Shown: positions 1-11,060 of the stretch, piece by piece
How positions within the stretch are numbered: the first letter of the stretch is position 1
Layout: each line of letters begins with the position of its first letter
Notes under the pieces: model-generated
Database searches by the model: none
Told to the model about the DNA's origin: nothing
Seen by the model: the letters and a program-made list of their open reading frames with translations, nothing else
From: Reclinomonas americana ATCC 50394
Taxonomy: Eukaryota; Jakobida; Jakobea; Jakobida
Reading direction: 5' to 3'
DNA: 64,000 nt
Assembly (NCBI GenBank): GCA_048213135.1
Contig: PS015421.1
Coordinates: 1 to 64,000 of the forward strand
Translations under genes and position numbers: made by a program

Positions 1-327
1 TATGAGCAAGAAGGAGAGAGATGATTGTGAATGAAAAAAGGCACCTTGAGTCGACTCAACACAGGCTCCCACTCAATCACACGATTGCGCGGGTTGCTCA
101 TGGAGAGCAGTGTCTGCTTGAGGTTGGGCGGCATCGAGTCCAACACACTGCTCGGGGGAATGCTCGTCGCCTGTTTGCTTGTGTGTGAGAGAGAGACAGT
201 GGAAACGGCTCTGGGTGCCGCACACAGAGAGACTGGGAGAGGGAGAGGACAACGCAACAGACATGGAGCTCACATCGCCCAGTGACACACGCGTGGGTGG
301 CGATGGAGGAGGCACGGGCACGCTCAT
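1..327 (-). CDS. 5' exons of an unrecognised gene, running off the left edge
   Basis: Two exons on the minus strand. The first starts at the ATG at 327 and reads MSVPVPPPSPPTRVSLGDVS; the second (170 downward) contains the stretch SVLDSMPPNLKQTLLSM and then NRVIEWEPVLSRL. They are separated by an 88-nt intron (171-258) that begins GTTGCGTTG and ends CAAACAG; the phases agree (phase 0). The N-terminus is proline-rich and the second exon looks amphipathic. No family is recognised. The reading frame stays open towards the left edge, so the gene is partial. It lies just downstream of the CDC25 stop at 584 on the same strand. Coding status rests on the open frame, the phase-matched intron and codon-like composition only. 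Confidence 0.5.
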
Positions 328-583
328 TGGTTTCGAATTGATTGAGGTAACGCACTTAGGTGACTCATGTCACATCAGATTGCAATATTTCGCACTTGTT
401 TCACTTTTTCATGGCGGCCAACAAAGGGCCATACAACAGAGGCAGAGCAGAACAGATAATAATAAGTAGACAATGAGAAGCGGGAGAGAGAGAGGAGGGG
501 TCGTCCATGAGACGAAAAGAGAGAGTAATTGAGTGAAATCAAAACTGTAGGGTTGGTGAGTGGCTCATGGAAATCGCGTGGTT

Positions 584-3504
584 TCACATGGAGCCGGAGT
601 GCGACAGGACTCCCATGGAGAGGGAGCGTGCGCGCGATGCAGGCGAGAAGCCGCCACTGCCACCACCGCCGCCACCACCACAGGATGGTGGAGGCGGGGG
701 CGGGTTGCCCCACAGTTGGCGCTCCTCGCGCTTGTGTGCGGCACAGTGCGCCTTGAAGCGCGCATCAAACATGGTGGTGTAACTACCCTGGCACAGGTCC
801 TGTGTGTGCGTGCACAAGAATGAGTGTCACAACGCTGCGGGCAAAAGGGAGCGAGAGAACGCAACAGGATGTGACGAGTGGAACTGGCGGTAGCCACCCT
901 GCAGCAGGAACAGCTGCGGGAAGTGCAGCAGCGGGTAACGCTGCACGTTGACTGTGCGATCCCAGTTGCGCAAGTGCTTCCACAGACGAGGTGCGCGGTG
1001 CGTTGAATACTCGCAGTGGAGCACCACACAGCGCGGACGTGGGTGCATGGAGAGCGGAACAAAAAAGAAGTCCTCAAAATCGTGCTTGTGACCGAGATTC
1101 CGTGCACCCTCAATGTGGCCGCCCTCGAACTCATACGGGTATCGGCAGTCGATGATCAAAATCTCGTCGCGGTTCAGAGTCGGCACGCCACCGCTCAACA
1201 TCAAGGCCAACTGCAACAAGGTGAGAAAAATGGAAGAAAATCCCTGCTCTTTCTTTCTCTTTCTCTCTCTCACACACAAACCGTCTCGGGCCGAATGGTC
1301 ACGCACGCCTTGTCGTTCAAGAACGAATCCACCATGGCGGGCTCCGGCTCCTCCAGATCCGACTCATGACTGCACAAATCAGAAGAATACCGGTCAGAAT
1401 ACAGAAGAAACAGGGAAACAGGTCACTGCGTGACACACGCACCCCGAATCACACGAGGCCAGCGAGTCTGGAGGGTCGCACGACGCCGTCAAATGGCGCA
1501 TTGCGCCAAAGGTGACGGTGTTGACCGAGGCGGCATGGCGGCGCTGTCGTCGTCGCGCAGCGCGGTTCACATGCAGCATGCCATCGTCATCCTGCACGTA
1601 GCCGCAGCCATTGTCGTCGCCAAACTCATCGTCGTCGTCGTCGTCGTACACGCCCAGATCGTCCACCTCACTGGCCGGACGACGCATCACACCATCCCCA
1701 CCAGCGGCAGAGGCGGCGCCCGAAGAAATATGTGCGCCACCGCTGCGCATGGTCGGGACATCACCGCCGCTNNNNNNNNNNNNNNNNNNNNNNNNNNNNN
1801 NNNNNNNNNNNNNNNNNNNNNNNNNNNNNNNNNNNNNNNNNNNNNNNNNNNNNNNNNNNNNNNNNNNNNNNNNNNNNNNNNNNNNNNNNNNNNNNNNNNN
1901 NNNNNNNNNNNNNNNNNNNNNNNNNNNNNNNNNNNNNNNNNNNNNNNNNNNNNNNNNNNNNNNNNNNNNNNNNNNNNNNNNNNNNNNNNNNNNNNNNNNN
2001 NNNNNNNNNNNNNNNNNNNNNNNNNNNNNNNNNNNNNNNNNNNNNNNNNNNNNNNNNNNNNNNNNNNNNNNNNNNNNNNNNNNNNNNNNNNNNNNNNNNN
2101 NNNNNNNNNNNNNNNNNNNNNNNNNNNNNNNNNNNNNNNNNNNNNNNNNNNNNNNNNNNNNNNNNNNNNNNNNNNNNNNNNNNNNNNNNNNNNNNNNNNN
2201 NNNNNNNNNNNNNNNNNNNNNNNNNNNNNNNNNNNNNNNNNNNNNNNNNNNNNNNNNNNNNNNNNNNNNNNNNNNNNNNNNNNNNNNNNNNNNNNNNNNN
2301 NNNNNNNNNNNNNNNNNNNNNNNNNNNNNNNNNNNNNNNNNNNNNNNNNNNNNNNNNNNNNNNNNNNNNNNNNNNNNNNNNNNNNNNNNNNNNNNNNNNN
2401 NNNNNNNNNNNNNNNNNNNNNNNNNNNNNNNNNNNNNNNNNNNNNNNNNNNNNNNNNNNNNNNNNNNNNNNNNNNNNNNNNNNNNNNNNNNNNNNNNNNN
2501 NNNNNNNNNNNNNNNNNNNNNNNNCGGCGACGACGGCGGTGCATGAGCACGTCGTCGTGCTCGTCTTCGTCTTCCACCTCCTCGTCAATACGCACAGTCA
2601 ATGTCGAGGCCACTGCAACGGTGTTATTGGAGGCGGCGGCGACAACTCGGTTAGCAGCACGTCCACCACCACCACTGCTGCTGCTGCTGCTGCTAGTGGA
2701 GGAGCTGGCGCTCTTGCCGTCGACACACGAGTCGAAGCGCTCAATGAGCGAGGAGCTGGGCGAGTGCAGGCCTCCACACACCACCAAGGCGGCGGTGCGA
2801 CGGCGATGCTGTTGCGGCGAGGTGCCGGCCGAGCGGTATGGTCTGCGCACAGCCAGGGGCGCCACCATCGGCAGCCCATGCTCATCCTCGTCCTCCTCCG
2901 CCACCTCAGCCTCCATGCGCGCATCTCCGCTCGGATTCTCACCCGGCGCAACCGCGGCATCATCATCATCATCGTCGTCCTCGTCCAGCAAACGCCGAGG
3001 CCGCGGCGCCGATGGCGGTGTGTGTATGATGCTGATCGGGCGCTGCTGCTGCTGCTGTTGCTGCACCACAGTGGCAGCAGGTTGCTGACGCGGTCTCAAC
3101 ATGACCGGCGACGGCGACTGCGCCAAGTGCAGCGTCGACAGCGAGCGCGCCATGCCCGTGACCGGCGACTGCGGGTCGTCCAGGCGTCCCGCAGCGGCGG
3201 CATTGGCAGTCAGCAGCACGCGCACAGAGAGCGGCGAGGCGAGCGGTGGTGGCATGATCGAGTCGAGCGCGGCGGACACATTCGCAGCAATTGTGCCGCG
3301 TCGCCGGCGCTCCTGGCTCCACACCACGTCGTCCTCGTCGGGGGCGCCGTCTCTGGACGAGGCCGTGGAGAAGGCATCATGCTGCAGGTCCACCGAGGGC
3401 GGCGACACAGCAGAAGAAGCAGGCGGTGGCGAGTTGGCGGTGATGAATTGGAGACTATTGGGTGTCTTGGCGCGTTTGGGTGGGTTTGGGCGGCCGTCTG
3501 CCAT
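584..3504 (-). CDS. CDC25-like dual-specificity phosphatase
   Basis: Family role: removes inhibitory phosphates from cyclin-dependent kinases. The catalytic rhodanese-fold domain is clear: TIRPET before an intron, then LIIDCRYPYEFEGGHIEGAR, the Cx5R active site HCEYSTHRAPR, RYPLLHFPQLFLLQGGYRQF, and the C-terminal DLCQGSYTTMFDARFKAHC followed by a Gly/Pro-rich tail ending at 584. Introns at 800-865 (donor GTTGCGTT, between SSHP and DLCQ) and 1211-1281 are fixed by the family alignment. The long N-terminus (2525-3504 plus part of 1430-1771) is acidic and low complexity, with a SPVTGMARSLSTLHL stretch like the SPVT motif of metazoan CDC25. A 753-N gap (1772-2524) interrupts it. The ATG at 3504 is the first clear start; an upstream exon cannot be excluded. 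Family assignment is firm; which paralogue it is cannot be said. Confidence 0.9.
1772..2524. other. assembly gap inside CDC25 N-terminus
   Basis: Run of N. Minus-strand coding sequence of the acidic CDC25 N-terminal region is open on both sides, so this gap probably hides coding or intron sequence of the same gene. Confidence 0.9.
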
Positions 3505-4809
3505 GTGCGTGATGTGAGTGGGACACTTGCAGAGGGTGGGAGCCTCCTGTTCGTCCTCGGCGGCGGCAGCAAGTGACGTTGCGGTCGAGCGCGCGACGAG
3601 AAGAACAACTGGATGCGCCGAGGCACCGCGACTCAATGCTGTAAGGAGAGAAGAGAAGAGAGAGGTGTGAATGCAGGTTCTCGCACACAACCAGACACGC
3701 ACACGCACGCACCCCACTCGCAGAACACACACGCAACAAGAAAAAGAATTAAAAAAACGGAACGAATGGGGAATACAAATTTCCAATTGTGCTTGTCGCC
3801 AAATTTCGCAACGGCCATGTTTTNNNNNNNNNNNNNNNNNNNNNNNNNNNNNNNNNNNNNNNNNNNNNNNNNNNNNNNNNNNNNNNNNNNNNNNNNNNNN
3901 NNNNNNNNNNNNNNNNNNNNNNNNNNNNNNNNNNNNNNNNNNNNNNNNNNNNNNNNNNNNNNNNNNNNNNNNNNNNNNNNNNNNNNNNNNNNNNNNNNNN
4001 NNNNNNNNNNNNNNNNNNNNNNNNNNNNNNNNNNNNNNNNNNNNNNNNNNNNNNNNNNNNNNNNNNNNNNNNNNNNNNNNNNNNNNNNNNNNNNNNNNNN
4101 NNNNNNNNNNNNNNNNNNNNNNNNNNNNNNNNNNNNNNNNNNNNNNNNNNNNNNNNNNNNNNNNNNNNNNNNNNNNNNNNNNNNNNNNNNNNNNNNNNNN
4201 NNNNNNNNNNNNNNNNNNNNNNNNNNNNNNNNNNNNNNNNNNNNNNNNNNNNNNNNNNNNNNNNNNNNNNNNNNNNNNNNNNNNNNNNNNNNNNNNNNNN
4301 NNNNNNNNNNNNNNNNNNNNNNNNNNNNNNNNNNNNNNNNNNNNNNNNNNNNNNNNNNNNNNNNNNNNNNNNNNNNNNNNNNNNNNNNNNNNNNNNNNNN
4401 NNNNNNNNNNNNNNNNNNNNNNNNNNNNNNNNNNNNNNNNNNNNNNNNNNNNNNNNNNNNNNNNNNNNNNNNNNNNNNNNNNNNNNNNNNNNNNNNNNNN
4501 NNNNNNNNNNNNNNNNNNNNNNNNNNNNNNNNNNNNNNNNNNNNNNNNNNNNNNNNNNNNNNNNNNNNNNNNNNNNNNNNNNNNNNNNNNNNNNNNNNNN
4601 NNNNNNNNNNNNNNNNNNNNNNNNNNNNNNNNNNNNNNNNNNNNNNNNNNNNNNNNNNNNNNNNNNNNNNNNNNNNNNNNNNNNNNNNNNNNNNNNNNNN
4701 NNNNNNNNNNNNNNNNNNNNNNNNNNNNNNNNNNNNNNNNNNNNNNNNNNNNNNNNNNNNNNNNNNNNNNNNNNNNNNNNNNNNNNNNNNNNNNNNNNNN
4801 NNNNNNNNN
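3505..4809. other. no gene seen; mostly assembly gap
   Basis: From 3505 to 3823 the sequence is upstream of CDC25, with CACACA-rich runs and no convincing exon. 3824-4809 is a run of N. A 5' non-coding exon or the CDC25 promoter may lie here. Confidence 0.6.
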
Positions 4810-5120
4810 CTCTCTCATCAAACAACAAAGAAAAAGTCTCTCACAAGGAGGCACGCAACGAGAGAGATTGAGATCCATGGCTTGTGCGAGTGGCGACGGG
4901 GGTGTGAGAGTGATGAGCTCACAGTGACTGTACAAGGGGAAAAACGTCTCGCGACGGCGACTCGTCGTGTTTGCTCACAACGCACGCACACACACGTGTG
5001 TCTGTCTGTCTGTGTGCGTGCAAAATGGGCGCAAATGTGCGAGAAAGAGACAGCAGGGGAGAAGACTGTGCGTGCGTGTGCTCTCCTGTGCTCCACAAGT
5101 GACGGGTGAAAAACGAAACG

Positions 5121-5467
5121 TAGCAATGATTGAAGCCACGATTCATCATCGTCTCAAACTGCAGTCCGTCTGCCCTCGCACCCTGCTGCGCCTCATTGAA
5201 TGAGATGCGGAAGTCGTCGCATCCCTGCAATCGAAGGCATCTCGTGTGGATGGAGAGAGAGTGAGAGAGGGAGCGACATGCTTGAGATGATCGCCGTCAG
5301 TTGTCTATCGATGGTGTGCGCAGCGCGGGAGGTGAATCGCAGCTGCTGCTGCTGCACATATCGCCGGTGTGGCAATGACGAATCGCTGTCTTCCTTCCAT
5401 ACATCTCCACGACGCACAACGACGAGATCAAACAACACGGCCAGCAGAGTTTTCACTGCAGGCACAG
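5121..5467 (-). CDS. exons of an unrecognised gene
   Basis: Minus-strand open frames with splice-like borders: an upstream exon (about 5300-5467) reading KTLLAVLFDL and later QLRFTSRAAHTIDRQLTAI, then after an intron ending TTGCAG at about 5226 an exon reading GCDDFRISFNEAQQGARADG and LQFETMMNR. The sequence is non-repetitive and protein-like, unlike its CT/GT-rich surroundings. I do not recognise a family. The 3' part would lie below 5121, where no convincing exon was found before the gap at 4809. The gene ends near the QCR6 stop (5541) and is on the same strand. Confidence 0.45.
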
Positions 5468-5540
5468 TGTTGTGGGGAAAAAAACACACACAATCGATCA
5501 TCGCCAGGAGGGAAAGCAGCCGCCGCCACCGCCTCTGCGT

Positions 5541-7111
5541 CTACTTCAGGTGCTTGAACAGCTCAGGAGCCGTCTGTGTGCATCGGAGGAGTGAGTGAGA
5601 ACGCCCAATTGCACGACGGGCAGATTCAAAGGAACGTGTGAGAAACAACTGCAGTGGTCAAAGCACAAGGGAGGGAGAGCAAGCCACAGACCAGATCAGT
5701 GAATGAGCGCGCCGTGCGTGCATGCGAAGCACGACGGACAGCGATACGAAAAGAAGGAAAAAAGAGATTCAACTGCAAGCACTGCAGAAGCGAGGGAAGC
5801 AGCCACGAGAGGTGCCAAAGATAAGATGCCGTGATGAGCAATTCCAACGCCGAGCACATGAGAAGCACGATCGCGGCAGAGATACCAAAAGAAAAACAGA
5901 GGAGAATGAGATATGCAGTTGCAGTGATCGGTCAAAGGAGAGCAGCCATGAGAGACACAGATGAGAGACGATAATGCGTCGTGCATGGAATGAGAAGCAG
6001 ATACCCAAAGAACGACACTGACGAGCATGAGAATCCAGCTGCAGTGGTCGAAGCAGAAGCGAGGCATGAGAGGTCCCACAGATCAGCAGCTGCATGATGA
6101 GCAATTCCAGCGCCGAGCACATGAGAAGCACGATCGCGGCAGAGATACGAAAAAACCAACAGAAGAGAATGAGAATCCATTGAAGCAGAAGCAAGAGAGC
6201 AGACACACAGAGATGAGAGATGATAATGCGCATGGAATGAGAAACACGATCGCGGCAGCGATACGAAAAGAACAACAAGAGAATGATGATCCAGCTGCAG
6301 TGGTGGAAGCAGAAGCGAGGGGGGGCAGACACACACAGATCAGAGACGACTATGCCGCAAGCAACTCCGCGTGAACAACAGATATCCAAAGAACGAGCAT
6401 GAGAAATGCAACAGCAGTGACCAAGCACAAGTGAGGCATGAGAGGTCCCACAGATCCGTGCTGAGCAATTCCAACGCCCATCAGCAAAGCACCGAGGAAA
6501 AGCACAGCTCCGCGGGGTACGCAATCCAATCTCCTTCCACAATCAAGGAATACGATGCAATCACGAACCAATACCCGCACACAATAGACACAGACAGACA
6601 GGCAGCAAGACAGCCAGAAAGAATGACTAGGAAGAGGAGAAGAAGATGCTGCATTTTTGTGCAAAAAACGATACGCAACATGCGAGTCGATGCACTTCCA
6701 CAAATCCTGCAGCGCTCTGCACACACACACACACACACACAAAGTCAGCGATGCTCACTCTCTCTCACTGCTCACACTGTCTCTGTGAATGTGCGAGTGA
6801 CGCACCCACTGCAGTCTCCATGTGCACCCGCATTCACACGCTCCTCGCACGAGGCCAGTGATTTCCGGAACACGTGGCAGTGCTTCTCCTCGTTGTGCGT
6901 GTCGAGTGCCGCCTTGGGATCCTGCACAGACACACACAAAGAGCGTCATTTACCGCGACATGGCCCAAAAACACACTCTTCCCCACGACACACAACGAGC
7001 AATGAAGTGCGGAGAGAGTGCGTGAGAGAGAGCAACATGCAAAAGGCACACACTCACCATCGTTGCGACGTTGGTTGCAAGTGAGTGTGGGACAAATGTT
7101 GACGTCATCAT
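5541..7111 (-). CDS. UQCRH: Cytochrome bc1 complex hinge protein (QCR6/UQCRH)
   Basis: Small acidic subunit of respiratory complex III in the mitochondrial inner membrane. Four exons assemble in phase: MMTSTFVPHSLATNVATM (start 7111), DPKAALDTHNEEKHCHVFRK plus SLASCEERVNAGAHGDCSG, ALQDLWKCIDSH, and TAPELFKHLK followed by stop at 5541. The pattern C-x-VFRKSLASCEERV, then KCIDSH and a LFKHLK end, follows the family, including the conserved cysteine pairs. The middle junction uses a GTGCGTC donor (phase 2). The last intron (5574-6679) starts GTTGCGTATC and is 1.1 kb because it carries long tandem repeats. The start codon is 38 bp from the divergent SGT1 ATG at 7150. About 77 residues in total, normal for the family. 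Confidence 0.85.
5836..6500. repeat. about 260-bp degenerate tandem repeat inside the QCR6 intron
   Basis: The phrase GAGCAATTCCARCGCC recurs at about 5837, 6099 and 6463. The first two copies share GCACATGAGAAGCACGATCG and GGCAGAGATAC, followed by related AAAAG, GAGAATGAGA and GAAGCAGAAGC segments. The A/G-rich strand is the plus strand, so the intron itself is C/T-rich in sense orientation. No open frame in it resembles a protein. Confidence 0.75.
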
Positions 7112-7149
7112 CGCTTTTTGTTGCAGAAAGAGCTCACTCATCAACCTCC

Positions 7150-7218
7150 ATGTCTGCTGCGTTTGCCCGTGCCAATGAGCTCTTTGTAGACGAGGACTAC
7201 GAAGGCGCACTGGAGAAG
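7150..7218 (+). CDS. SUGT1: SGT1 exon 1 (TPR start)
   Basis: Co-chaperone exon. The ATG at 7150 opens MSAAFARANELFVDEDYEGA, matching the first TPR helices of SGT1 (family pattern F..AN.LF.DED...AL). A donor GTTGAGTTG follows GALE. The next exons should lie to the right on the plus strand, but the 763-N gap at 7312-8074 follows, and the matching later TPR, CS and SGS exons are found on the minus strand at 8419-8704 and 9307-10370. See the finding on inverted contigs. SGT1 works with Hsp90 and Skp1-type complexes. Confidence 0.7.
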
Positions 7219-8418
7219 TTGAGTTGTCACTTGCCAAAAAAAGCTCTCTTCTTTCGCTGTCTCTCTCTCTCTGTGTCTGTGTGTGTCTGCGTGCGTGTCT
7301 TTCTTGTCATGNNNNNNNNNNNNNNNNNNNNNNNNNNNNNNNNNNNNNNNNNNNNNNNNNNNNNNNNNNNNNNNNNNNNNNNNNNNNNNNNNNNNNNNNN
7401 NNNNNNNNNNNNNNNNNNNNNNNNNNNNNNNNNNNNNNNNNNNNNNNNNNNNNNNNNNNNNNNNNNNNNNNNNNNNNNNNNNNNNNNNNNNNNNNNNNNN
7501 NNNNNNNNNNNNNNNNNNNNNNNNNNNNNNNNNNNNNNNNNNNNNNNNNNNNNNNNNNNNNNNNNNNNNNNNNNNNNNNNNNNNNNNNNNNNNNNNNNNN
7601 NNNNNNNNNNNNNNNNNNNNNNNNNNNNNNNNNNNNNNNNNNNNNNNNNNNNNNNNNNNNNNNNNNNNNNNNNNNNNNNNNNNNNNNNNNNNNNNNNNNN
7701 NNNNNNNNNNNNNNNNNNNNNNNNNNNNNNNNNNNNNNNNNNNNNNNNNNNNNNNNNNNNNNNNNNNNNNNNNNNNNNNNNNNNNNNNNNNNNNNNNNNN
7801 NNNNNNNNNNNNNNNNNNNNNNNNNNNNNNNNNNNNNNNNNNNNNNNNNNNNNNNNNNNNNNNNNNNNNNNNNNNNNNNNNNNNNNNNNNNNNNNNNNNN
7901 NNNNNNNNNNNNNNNNNNNNNNNNNNNNNNNNNNNNNNNNNNNNNNNNNNNNNNNNNNNNNNNNNNNNNNNNNNNNNNNNNNNNNNNNNNNNNNNNNNNN
8001 NNNNNNNNNNNNNNNNNNNNNNNNNNNNNNNNNNNNNNNNNNNNNNNNNNNNNNNNNNNNNNNNNNNNNNNNNNACCTCGAGGCGATACATGAGCATGTA
8101 CAGGAGTGATCAGAGATCATGACAGGCGCGGACACGAGCACAGAAACAGAACGAATCGACAACTGTGCAAGAATTGTCACAAGGTGGTACTGTGCACAAG
8201 GTGGAGAAACGAGCACCAATACAACTCGTGACACGAGTGCGTACAGGAGTGAATAGACATGGTGGCAGGCGCGGAGACGAGAACAACGATCCTGAGGTGG
8301 AAGGATACCGAGAGACAACTTGCGACGATGCGCAGGAGTCGTTAAGAGTTGAGTACACGAAGACGAGTAGTGATTCTACGACTCAAGCCGTGGTGGACTG
8401 CTCTCCAGCCGACGAAAC

Positions 8419-8704
8419 TATCCAACTCGGCATCACACTTGCGAATCCACGTGCGCGCCATCGACGACTCCTCAATCGCATTCGCTCGCTGGAAGCACTG
8501 CCGCGCCTCCGCATACGCCGCCTTTTCAAACAACGCCACGCTGAACCACAAAACAAAGAGAGACATGAGAGGAGAAGAAGGGAGACTTGTGAGTGAGAGA
8601 AGAAGATGAGCACTGACGAGCTCAACAAACAAACCCTTTCTTCAGCAACGCCTGCTGCGAATTCGGCTCCAATCGCAACGCGTGATCGGCATCGATCACC
8701 GCCT
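8419..8704 (-). CDS. SUGT1: SGT1 TPR exons 2-3 on an apparently inverted contig
   Basis: Two exons: EAVIDADHALRLEPNSQQAL (8635-8704) and VALFEKAAYAEARQCFQRAN followed by TWIRKCDAELD (8419-8540). The end TWIRKCDAEL is the hallmark that closes the SGT1 TPR block. The last exon ends in phase 1 (a lone A before a GTTTCGTC donor). The first CS-contig exon begins TC in phase 1, giving a continuous frame. On the present scaffold these exons read towards exon 1 at 7150 instead of away from it. Reversing contig 8075-8904 in place repairs the order. Confidence 0.7.
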
Positions 8705-8834
8705 CTGACAAACACGCACAATCAGTGACTGCTTTCTTTTGCGCTCTCTATGTCTCTCTGTATGTTCACAATCACTCTCAGCTCACAATCTCTCACTCTC
8801 ACTCTCTCTCTTTGCTTATCTTTCTCTTTCTCTC

Positions 8835-8839
8835 ATTCT

Positions 8840-8904
<65 letters not shown>
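8835..8904. repeat. (CT)n microsatellite ending at a gap
   Basis: An almost pure CT run of about 65 bp ends exactly at the 20-N gap 8905-8924. It would be intronic in the TPR gene or SGT1, depending on contig orientation. Confidence 0.95.
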
Positions 8905-8943
8905 NNNNNNNNNNNNNNNNNNNNCACACTCACTGACCAGCAC

Positions 8944-9197
8944 AATGTGGCATGCGGCCAAGTTGGAGTGACACGTCACGTGCTCTGCTGCACTCGGCGC
9001 CACCTCCAGAGCGCGATTGTAGAGATTGATGCAGCGACGAATGGAGGCCGAGTCGTGGCGCTGACGAAAGAGCTCATTGGCCTCGCTCTGCACACAGAGT
9101 GAGAGAGAGAGAGAGAGAGAGGAGGGGAGAGAAGGAGGCAGACTGGAGGCACCTTTAGCTTCTCGAATGCAGCGTGCTTGTCTGCCTCGTCACTCAT
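8944..9197 (-). CDS. TPR protein, 5' exons (3' end probably at 11301)
   Basis: The ATG at 9197 opens MSDEADKHAAFEKLK; after an intron the next exon reads SEANELFRQRHDSASIRRCI and NRALEVAPSAAEHVTCHSNL then AACHIVL, a classic tetratricopeptide hairpin (NELF....Y.RALE..P....SNLAAC). The exon ends in phase 0 at a GTCAGTGAGTG donor. The natural continuation, TDWASAMRAASAGVEAL (helix B plus the next TPR), begins a phase-0 exon on the plus strand at about 11061. The two therefore appear to be one gene split by contig inversion. Function beyond protein-protein scaffolding is not evident. Confidence 0.65.
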
Positions 9198-9306
9198 GGA
9201 ACGAAAAACGTGGATTTGAATGACAACGAAGCAGGACCTGCACGACGTGTATTCACTTCTTTTCTCTCCTGTTCCTGTACCTGTCACGCGTGGGGAGGCC
9301 ACTGGC

Positions 9307-10370
9307 TTACTTGCCGCGGTTCAGCTCGTTCCACTCGTGCATCTCCATGCCGTCGGGTGCGCTGCCTTCGACCTTTTTCTTGCCGACCTCGTCCCAGTTG
9401 GTGGACAGCACCGTGCCGCCGCTCTCGTACTGCACATGGGGCGAGATGAGTGTGTGCAGTTGGGGGAGGGGAGGGACGCGGCATTTACACACGCAACGTA
9501 GGACTTGAGCATGGCGCGTCGCGTGTCTTCCGTGGCGTTGGCGTAGATACCGGAGAGGAGCTTTTGCAGGGCGGCGTCGCCCTCTGGCTTCTCGTTCTTC
9601 TCCTCCTCCACCACCTGGTGTGCAATGGCGTCAAAGTCGTGGCGCTTGGTCGACGACGACGGATACTTTTTCGGATCAAAGCCCGCGGGCGCTGTGGAGG
9701 ATGCTACGCGATCGAGAGGAGAGGTGAGCGCGAGAGTGGCTGCCAAAGGAAAAAACAACGAGCGGTGTTGTCGCACGCAACATCGCACAACAGACGAGGA
9801 CACGCCTGGCCGTGCATCGGCGGGTCTCTCCAGCCCTGACCACTTCTCGCCGGGGCGCGACTTGTTGAACTTGATCTCGACCTTGGTCGGCAGGAAGCGC
9901 GTGGTCAGCGACGCGGGATCCACCGGCGCGAACAGCGGGTCGGCCTCCATTTGGAACTCGCGACCGTCGCCGAGGCACAGCTCAATGTGCAGCTGTGTGC
10001 GCGCACGTGTCAGTGTGAGTGGGAAGAGAACGACACTGAGGGCGAAAGTACCGTTTCGGAGGTGAGGCGAATGTCAGCCGAGTCGGCGACCACATTCTTG
10101 GCCATCACGTCAACGGTGACGGCGGTCGTCGTCTGGAACCACTCGAAGCGGATCTTGGTCGGGTCCACAATCATGGGCGTCGACGGCGGGTGGATGGCTG
10201 CTGATGCCGGCACGGCACCACGCGGTGCAGCGGGAGCTGGTGCTGCTGGTGCTGGTGCGGCGCTTGCTGTTGTCGTTGTCGTGGTGGTGGTCGTTGTAGC
10301 GGTGGATGAGGAAGCAGGCTTGTCGGTTTCCATCGCCGCAACACCGTCGCCGCCACCGCTGACTGTGAAG
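9307..10370 (-). CDS. SUGT1: SGT1 CS and SGS domains on an apparently inverted contig
   Basis: First exon: Gly/Ala/Thr/Pro linker, then the CS domain start [20 protein letters not shown]. After a GTACTTTC intron: [33 protein letters not shown] and W-SGLERP, the end of the CS fold that binds Hsp90. After a GTTGCGTG intron (9704-9781): [10 protein letters not shown], the SGS block [20 protein letters not shown] and the end [18 protein letters not shown]...[13 protein letters not shown], stop 9307. This is a textbook SGT1 C-terminus. The contig carries no TPR block upstream of CS; that block sits on contigs to the left (7150 and 8419-8704), which argues for inversion of this contig rather than a split gene. 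Confidence 0.85.
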
Positions 10371-10393
10371 GGGAGTGGGTGAGACATACAGGG

Positions 10394-10396
<3 letters not shown>

Positions 10397-10448
<52 letters not shown>

Positions 10449-10474
10449 GAGAGAGAGAGAGTAGAGAGACGACG
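10397..10474. repeat. (GA)n microsatellite at contig edge
   Basis: About 48 bp of pure GA repeat followed by GAGA-like sequence up to the 528-N gap (10475-11002). Confidence 0.95.
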
Positions 10475-11060
10475 NNNNNNNNNNNNNNNNNNNNNNNNNN
10501 NNNNNNNNNNNNNNNNNNNNNNNNNNNNNNNNNNNNNNNNNNNNNNNNNNNNNNNNNNNNNNNNNNNNNNNNNNNNNNNNNNNNNNNNNNNNNNNNNNNN
10601 NNNNNNNNNNNNNNNNNNNNNNNNNNNNNNNNNNNNNNNNNNNNNNNNNNNNNNNNNNNNNNNNNNNNNNNNNNNNNNNNNNNNNNNNNNNNNNNNNNNN
10701 NNNNNNNNNNNNNNNNNNNNNNNNNNNNNNNNNNNNNNNNNNNNNNNNNNNNNNNNNNNNNNNNNNNNNNNNNNNNNNNNNNNNNNNNNNNNNNNNNNNN
10801 NNNNNNNNNNNNNNNNNNNNNNNNNNNNNNNNNNNNNNNNNNNNNNNNNNNNNNNNNNNNNNNNNNNNNNNNNNNNNNNNNNNNNNNNNNNNNNNNNNNN
10901 NNNNNNNNNNNNNNNNNNNNNNNNNNNNNNNNNNNNNNNNNNNNNNNNNNNNNNNNNNNNNNNNNNNNNNNNNNNNNNNNNNNNNNNNNNNNNNNNNNNN
11001 NNCGTGTGCGCGTGCATGACAGTGAGAGTGAGAATGAGTGTCACATTTGAGGATGCTTGA

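Noticed and set aside
1430-4935. Very long open frames through runs of N (for example 552, 614 and 1082 residues)
   Set aside because: They are open only because N runs were translated as X. Only the minus-strand CDC25 frame has family support.
4966-5203. CRISPR-like or tRNA-like signals
   Set aside because: No spaced identical repeats with unique spacers and no cloverleaf were found anywhere in the window. The repeats are microsatellites or degenerate tandem arrays, and the DNA is eukaryotic.
9197-9307. SGT1 evolved as two separate genes with domain order reversed (CS-SGS before TPR)
   Set aside because: Contig inversion explains the order better. It also repairs a second gene (the TPR protein) and matches the same kind of error in SNRNP40.
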